Positions 57,873 through 64,000 of a stretch of DNA of 64,000 bases are shown here, in pieces (position 1 is the first letter of the stretch; each line of letters starts with the position of its first letter). A program made the position numbers and the translations under genes. The notes under the pieces are model-generated. The model did not search any database, was not told the origin of the DNA, and was given only the letters and a program-made list of their open reading frames with translations. This DNA is from Cryptomeria japonica (taxonomy: Eukaryota; Streptophyta; Pinopsida; Cupressales; Cupressaceae): positions 5,653,001 to 5,717,000 of the forward strand of contig NC_081414.1 of NCBI RefSeq assembly GCF_030272615.1, written 5' to 3'.

Positions 57873-59851
57873 TCAAATGCCACTCTGGCCAGATGCTGTC
57901 CCACCACCTCCTCCACCTCCACCTACTCCACCATTGGTGCCCGCACCACCTGATCCATCTCTCCGTGGAGGCCTCATCAAACCACCACTCACTCCTACAT
58001 CCCCTGATCTCTCCCTCCGCATAGGACCCATCACACCCCCACTGCTCTGCACCCTCTGTGATCGCTCTGATCTGGCCTGCCGCATCTAAGAATAGCTAAG
58101 AGCTCACTAACTAACTGGCACCACCTGCTCATATAAACCCCGCCAGTAGTCTATCTCCACCTGTGCTCGCCGCATCTCCCTCATCACCTCCCTCGTAGGC
58201 CCCTGTGCTCCTAATCCCATCCGGACTCTCTCCTACAGCTCTGCTAATCTCTCCATTGCACTATCCCTCTCCCGCAACACCACCACCAACTCTGACTCCT
58301 GTGCAAATAGCTGCACATCCCTAGCCGCAACCTCCACCTCCAAATCCTCTACTTGGGTCTGCAAATGTGCTATCATGTGATCCTGAAGATCTCCAGTGGC
58401 TCCCTCCTCGGTATCCATAGCCGCCTCACTTGTACCACCCTCTCCAGTAGCTCCCTCCCCTCTGTCCATCGGGATCTCCCTCTCCATCCCCCTCCCACCC
58501 AGCTGAACTCCTCCCTGTATCAATGGTCCCTATGCTATCCGTAGAGGCAGTCCACCTCTCCCTCTCCACTGAACCCGCATCCCCAACCCACCACCTCCTC
58601 CTCCTCCTCCTCCACCTCCTCCCCCCCTACCCTCGATCCTTGACCTCCTTCCCTCCTCTGTCTCCGTCCCCTCTCATCCTCAAAATCCAGGATTGGCTCT
58701 GTTGGATCAGATATCCATCAGATCGGGTGCACTGCCCGGTACTGTGTGTACTCATCTGACACTCCTACATCCATGACCCTCAATCGTATATCCCACGGTC
58801 TCGCCTGTAGCGTCCGGAACTCCGCCAGTGCCTGATCATACGGTAGCACTGGCCCCCATGCGTACCTCTCTCGAATCACCCGAGCATACTCCCCTGATCC
58901 ACTAGGCAGTCCCTGCTACCGTCCAAACTATCTTAGCACTCTCCCTGGCACCTGTCTCTCCACATGATATGAGGTCCTCCCAATGAGGAATCAGGTCATA
59001 AAAACATAAGGTAGTGCCTTTGCATCATCATCCCATGGTTCACACTCTAGGTATGGTCGTCATATGACTGCATCCAGATCGTCCAGTGCCTGCCGCCACC
59101 ACTCTAACTTCCCCAGGTGGGGCTGACTCATCATGTCGCTATACATGAACATATACGATTGATCTACTGCACAGAATCTCAGACTCACTGGTCGAGTCAC
59201 TGGTAGGTGCTCCCAGGCCCAAATATGCAGCAGCATCACTCCCACTGCTAAAGAACCCCTCCCTCGATAAACCACCTCATGGAGCTCCTGGTATAGGTGC
59301 GCTAGCACACACGACCCCCACTCAAATCGAGTCCCCTTAGTAATCATCATCTTGATCACCTGTCCCCACCCCACAACCAAACCATGTGATCGCCTGTCTG
59401 GACAAAGAAGTCCTCCCACGATACCTGATAAGACTGCTGGAAGAGGCTCATATAATGTCGCTATCTCCTCCCAGGCAATCGAGCCATCATCAATAAACAC
59501 GTCCTCATAAAAAATCCTTTGAACTGCAAGGGTCCCCCAGGATCTATCATATGTGACCAGCTCCCCCTGAATCGAAATCCACAGGATGCGCCACACATCC
59601 TCTAGGGTCACTATCATCTCCCCCTGTGCCAGATGGAAGGTGCACGTCTCGCTATGCCACCGCTCTGCTAATGCTGTGATCAATCCATGATTCATATGAA
59701 TCACGGGCATGTGCATCACCTCATACAATCCGGTCGCGATAATGCAATCAATCTCCACCTCTGTCAATCGATCCCGCAACCCCTGTGTCGTAGGATGTCG
59801 CTCGCGTAACTGCAACACGCCTAGCTCCTCCTGCACATGGACATTCATCAA
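57873..59851 (-). pseudogene. Antisense plant-mobile-domain (PMD) gene inside the Tat element
   Basis: ATG at 59851 opens a 263-codon frame with plant mobile domain hallmarks: 'GLITALAERWHSETCTFHLA', 'GEMIVTLEDVWRILWISIQG', 'VVYRGRGSLAVGVMLLHIWA' and 'WEHLPVTRP'. The same frame continues past TGA and TAG codons with 'ERQVPGRVLR' and 'EYARVIRERYAWGPVLPYDQ' to a Gly/Glu-rich tract. A frameshift at the G7 run (58621-58627) leads to a second segment: a coiled-coil-like stretch ('DHMIAHLQTQVEDLEVEVAA') and an Arg/Gly-rich tail ending at 57873. All internal stops are TAG or TGA. PMD proteins (MAIN/MAIL1 family) act in the nucleus in gene expression and silencing of transposons. This copy was probably captured from a host or transposon PMD gene. 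Confidence 0.8.
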
Positions 59852-60110
59852 TCATCATCAGTTGTTTTATTTTCAAACTTTCTTAAAGTTTCAACCTAGA
59901 CTATCAACAGATACTTTGATCTAGTATCTTCGGGTCTCAACAGATAAGCAATCATGGCAACCTAGACTTCAACAGACATTTATCCTCATGACCCAAGTCT
60001 CATCAGGCTGCTATGGTTCAAAACAACTCCCACTCTACATCGCCCTCCATTCATCATTGGCATCGGGAGATTTTCTTCATCCAAACTGGGGCATCTCTTT
60101 ATCCTAAAAC

Positions 60111-60395
60111 AATAGCGCTACAACCCTAACAAAAGTGCTCAATCAGCTATCCAACAACGCTCAAACTATAAATGCGCTAAAACAACTACACAGTAGCGCT
60201 AATCAAGATCAATCGTGCTCAAACAAGCCCTCAATAGTGCTTATTAATCAATAGTGCCTAAACTTGCATACAATATGCTAAAACATTTCAAAAGCGCTCA
60301 AACAATGGGGCAATAGCGTCATTGCGGCACAGTAGCGCTAGTTCATGGAGCAAAAGCACCAAAACCATAGTTCCAGCACTCTTGCTCTGACTCGA
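60111..60395 (-). repeat. AGCGCT-type motif array upstream of the antisense gene
   Basis: On the minus strand about a dozen units of TAGCGCTATTG or AGCGCTTTTG type occur, seen on the plus strand as 'caatagcgcta' (60112), 'caaaagtgctc', 'caacgctca', 'atgcgcta', 'cagtagcgcta', 'caatagtgct', 'caaaagcgctc', 'caatagcgtca' and 'cagtagcgcta'. The orientation relative to the PMD gene is the same as that of the array at 45343 relative to gag. Confidence 0.85.
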
Positions 60396-60626
60396 CTTGG
60401 ACTCAGTAAAACACCTATAAAAAATGCGTAAAAATTCAAAATTCCAATTTGCGTACTGCTGGTCCGTAGTCGTCTGGCCGCTGGAACCATCGGACTCGCT
60501 CAAATTTGTGCTCGGTAATCAGTATCGGCATCCTGATTGCTGCTCGCTCCTCCAAAAGGTCACTATTAGAGCTCTGGTTTCACACTGGTCGTGGTCACAA
60601 ATGATCCTATTTTCACCCCTTTCACC

Positions 60627-60635
60627 CCATTTATA
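60627..60635 (-). promoter_or_regulatory. TATA-like box for the antisense unit
   Basis: The minus strand reads TATAAATGG, flanked by C-rich DNA on the plus strand, about 780 bp before the PMD ATG and about 230 bp before the motif array. It is placed to drive antisense transcription from inside the element. Confidence 0.55.
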
Positions 60636-60792
60636 CCCTTCGCCGTCACCGTAACTCCCCCCCGCTCACCGCTGTGGTCCCCGTGAACTTCTCGAGCCCC
60701 CCGTTTCTCCATTTTACCCCCATGTCCTTCTATTTTTCACTCATATGGCTCACTTCTTCTCTTCTAACACCCTACCAATTCTCATTCTTTTT

Positions 60793-60836
60793 CGAGAGAT
60801 CGCCCGATTTTTCAAAAAATTTCGGCCCATCTCTCG
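60793..60836. repeat. Conserved hairpin before the polypurine tract
   Basis: CGAGAGATCGCCCGA (60793-60807) can pair with TCGGCCCATCTCTCG (60822-60836), a 15-bp stem with two or three mismatches around a 14-base A/T loop. The same structure is at 43716-43759. Confidence 0.75.
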
Positions 60837-60929
60837 AGGGGGCATACCACCCATTAAATTTACATTTTATGGGGCATTTCTTCACACCAGTTTTTCTTTC
60901 TTTGAAAAGACGCGATAAACCGCACCGTC

Positions 60930-60944
60930 TCAAAGAGGGGCAAA
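60930..60944 (+). promoter_or_regulatory. Tat polypurine tract
   Basis: TCAAAGAGGGGCAAA directly precedes the 3' LTR start TGTAGTC at 60945. It is also present before the 5' LTR at 43853-43867. Confidence 0.85.
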
Positions 60945-62331
60945 TGTAGTCACACAAATTTGTTCGGCTTAATTAAATAAATATTCGCTATTTATTTGAT
61001 TAAAAATCCACTAGCCATCAGTTAATTAAATTAATATTTAATTAATTTATTCCGAAACATTCTTCTATTAATTAAATAAATTATTCAATTTATTTTAATT
61101 AATTCATTAAATCAAATTCACAATCAATTAAATAAATAAAATCTATTTATTTAATTAAAATCCCCTTTTCCTCTTTTAAATAAATTAAATAAAAATATTT
61201 ATTTAAATCATTATCCTCCCCCACTTGTATTTTCCTACAAATGCAACTTGCACACATTTATTGAAATAAATGAATTTTTATTTTAATAAAATCCTATTTT
61301 CCCTCACCCACCAAATCCACTTGCAAAATCTAATCCCCTTCTAGATTCTTCTAACCCCTTCCTAATTAGCTTAATCCATCCCCTAATTATTGTCACATTC
61401 CGAAGCAAAATGGAGTTACTTCTCAAAGACTTCAAAAGTCTTTGAAAAACATTTAATGCTTTGTGTGTTCAACAAATTAACCCCCAAAGTCTTCCAAGAC
61501 CACTAATGGCTCTTACATGACCATTTATGGCTCTTACATAACCATTTATGGTTATTTCAAACTTGTCTCCCCAAACATTTATTGTTTTGACTATATTCAT
61601 CCCTTTCACATTTGCACAAGAGTTTATCCATTGGATAAAAGCTTTATTCTTTGAATAAAAAGTTTATTTATTCAACTAACCTTGACTTTAACTCCCAAGG
61701 TCATATCAAGCATTTAATGCTTATTCCCTCCCCTCTCAACCTATCTCACATTGACACTTGTCATCCTGGGATTGGGTTGAAAGCCCTCACATGGATTTGA
61801 AATCATTCAATCCTGACCCTTGTTGAGATTACTCAATCTCAACCATCCATTGCTCCATTTTTCTTATAAATAGAGCCCATTTCTTCATAATCCAGATCCT
61901 AAAAACTTGTATGCATTTGACCTATAGGCATTTTTAGAGAGCATTTAGCATAGCCAACTAAAATCTTGTTAGTTTGGGTTAAAATCAATCATTTTAATAT
62001 CATCTAAGTATTTTAGCTTTTCATTTTATATTTAGAGCAAAATACTCAAATCTCAATCCTCCATAAGCATCCATAGTGCAAAAAGCTGCTGAGAGCTACA
62101 CTATTTTGGAACTTGGAGAGGACAGGAACAAAGGAGAAGAAGCTAAGAGCATGTTAGGAGGTATTTGGAGATGCCTCATCATATTTGCTTCTTTAGTTAA
62201 ATATGCTTTCATGTTTTTAGTATCTCTTTTGATATGTCTGTTTAGATTAGTTTTTGATGGATTAACACTAACGGTTTCTTGTGTGTGTGTTATTTATCTC
62301 AGACTAACCTTGTCCATTTTGCAGAGCATCG
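60945..62331 (+). repeat. Tat 3' LTR (1387 bp)
   Basis: It matches 43868-45254 end to end; the last base is G instead of A (GCATCG). The TATA box copy is at 61865-61873. GGTAC follows, with no matching target duplication on the left. Confidence 0.95.
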
Positions 62332-64000
62332 GGTACAATATCCTAATTCCATAACAACTAATAGCATCCACCAAATGGAGATATAATTCTTAAACTATAA
62401 CACATGATACATTCTAATCCTTTCCTAAAAGACAAGTACTCATCTTACCGTCTATCCATACAGTTACTAGTAATTTCCATTAATAAGATTAGTAATTCAT
62501 TCATTAAGAACATCCATGCAATATTTTCACAAGGAACATTCAACTACATCCCAAGCATTATAAGATTTTCAATCCTACCATTAGATCACTAACTACGAAG
62601 TATGATACTATAATTTCCAATTCTTTAATCACCAAACATAAACATTTGCTAAGATATCTTCCAATATTACTCATACTCTTATATCTTATCAAGGCTTAAC
62701 ATTTCTTCTACTTAAAAATTAGTTAAGGACAACATTTCTAGGATATTTCCATTATCATAACACTCACACCATTTCCTTTTAACATGGATCATCAAGAATA
62801 CAACATGTATCATTTAATTCCAAACCACAATACTTATCCACATCTCATGCATCCATTTCATTTAATATAAATGCGTTACAATACAACTCAAGGGATCATC
62901 ATTACAATCATATACCATAACCAAAAGCTATCACTATAACTAGAACAACATAATCATTTCTCATAAGCATGATTTCTTTTGCAACCATTACATAAGAATT
63001 TCATTACATAAATCACACCATCATTTACATTCTTGCTGCAATTATTATCCATGAACTATTTGAAGAAGCATCATCATCCATGTAAGAAGAATCCAAAGAT
63101 AGGAACATCTGAATGGTTTAAAAGCACCAACCACCCGACCATGTGGAACCAAAGGAACCACCCCCTATGCTAGGAGATGAAAGAAGGTCCCAACACACAC
63201 TCTACACCTAAGCTAGCACCTATAACCAAGGAGACAAACCACACAAGGACTCTCAAGCAAGAACTCACACAAAACAACAAGAATGAACTCCCAGAGGCGT
63301 AAAACTCATTAGGACATAAATGCATCCAATAAGCATAATCATAAATCATAAAGGGGGAACACATGTAGGAGTGGAGTGTCATCACATGCCATACTCATAA
63401 CATAATAACACAAGGCACTATCCTGATGGACATGTGGAGCCATCTCAACCTATGAGAGACCAAGGGAGATTAGCTTACCATCTTCACGACCTTCTCATGC
63501 TTATCCTAAAACATCCTCCCTAGGACTAAGCCATGAGGCTCAAAACTATTCATTATCTTGTTTAAATAAGTAATAATTACCCATCCCAATTAATTCATTA
63601 TCAATGTTATCACTTGTTTACAAATCATGGAAAACTCCAATGTGCCTTGGTGGTCTAGACTTCATGCATCCTTACAAGGAACCTCATGCCAACCTATCTC
63701 TCGTGACCCCAGTCATCACAAGGAAGCCCACTCCTCCTAACATGGCCCAACAATAAATCACAAGAGGCTCTAAAACAACATACAAATCTGCAACATAACA
63801 CTCATATGCATCCAATGGCTTACTCCCCAAAACAAGGATATTCAAGTAGCCAAAACACAATGAACCTCTTGGCAATACCACATCAAAAGCTATAATTAAC
63901 CATCAATGAAAAGAATCATAAATATCATAAAAGCCTTTTAATTCAAATCTGATTTAAATCTGAGACAAAATTAAAAACAAAACAACAACCAAACTCATAT
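62332..64000. other. Unassigned A/C/T-rich flank
   Basis: I see no coding domain, primer site or second repeat copy. The base composition and 'cattacataa'/'catcatt' texture resemble 42959-43695, so it may be the other half of the sequence that received the Tat array. The reading frames present are short and unsupported. Confidence 0.35.

Larger units (their letters stand above)
43868..62331 (+). mobile_element. Tat-type Ty3/gypsy element with antisense gene (18.5 kb)
   Basis: LTRs of identical length (1387 bp) at 43868-45254 and 60945-62331 differ at about fifteen positions by eye. Between them are a primer site, a 2.7-kb leader with an AGCGCT array, gag, a single-frame pol (protease, G-patch, RT, RNase H, second RNase H, integrase), a 2.6-kb untranslated stretch, an antisense plant-mobile-domain gene, and a hairpin plus polypurine tract. 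The second RNase H after the first identifies the Tat lineage. Gag and pol carry 24 internal stops (10 TAG, 13 TGA, 1 TAA). No target duplication is found because the 5' LTR is preceded by element sequence. Confidence 0.92.

Noticed and set aside
62332-64000. Host gene at the right edge
   Set aside because: Only short frames, no splice-consistent exon series and no recognisable domain; texture matches LTR-like DNA.

Overview
The window reads as repeat-dense intergenic DNA from a large plant nuclear genome. Long LTRs, several levels of nested insertion, Tat-type Ty3/gypsy, chromovirus and copia elements and the absence of any host exon would fit a gymnosperm such as a conifer, but nothing seen fixes the species. 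I see no rRNA, tRNA, CRISPR array or intact host gene. All protein-coding sequence belongs to LTR retrotransposons, and all of it carries stop codons.

Layout. 1-765 is the 3' part of a copia-like LTR. 2880-7945 is a complete, old copia element with a perfect ATATC target duplication, inserted into what looks like the LTR of a gypsy relative whose leader and gag follow at 8318-9905. A second gag-like gene runs the other way at 11029-10070. 12076-28348 is a large non-autonomous element: its LTRs, Met-tRNA-type primer site and double polypurine tract look copia-like, but it has only a coiled-coil/zinc-knuckle ORF1 and a lysine-rich ORF2 of unknown function, with no reverse transcriptase. A pol-less Tat-like element (15115-23942) sits inside its ORF2, and a solo LTR (21242-22749, minus strand) sits inside that.

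28381-39653 carries a second Tat-type assemblage: LTR, primer site and leader, then protease, G-patch, reverse transcriptase and RNase H. It is interrupted by a TRIM-like tandem array (31816-35349) and cut at 39653 by a minus-strand chromovirus (39654-42958). 43868-62331 is a long Tat element (18.5 kb) with nearly identical 1387-bp LTRs, gag and a single-frame pol. Its 3' third holds an antisense transcription unit (TATA-like box at 60627-60635, coding 59851 to 57873) for a plant-mobile-domain protein.

Three features stand out. (1) The antisense plant-mobile-domain unit inside the Tat element. (2) Arrays of an AGCGCT-type motif in the 5' leaders of both the sense and the antisense unit of that element, and in the leader of the other Tat element. 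(3) Inactivation almost entirely by TAG in place of CAG and TGA in place of CGA, as expected from deamination of methylated CHG and CG cytosines. In the young Tat element this load (24 stops in gag-pol) is out of proportion to about fifteen LTR differences. Coordinates of LTR ends come from matching repeat copies by eye and may be off by a few bases.
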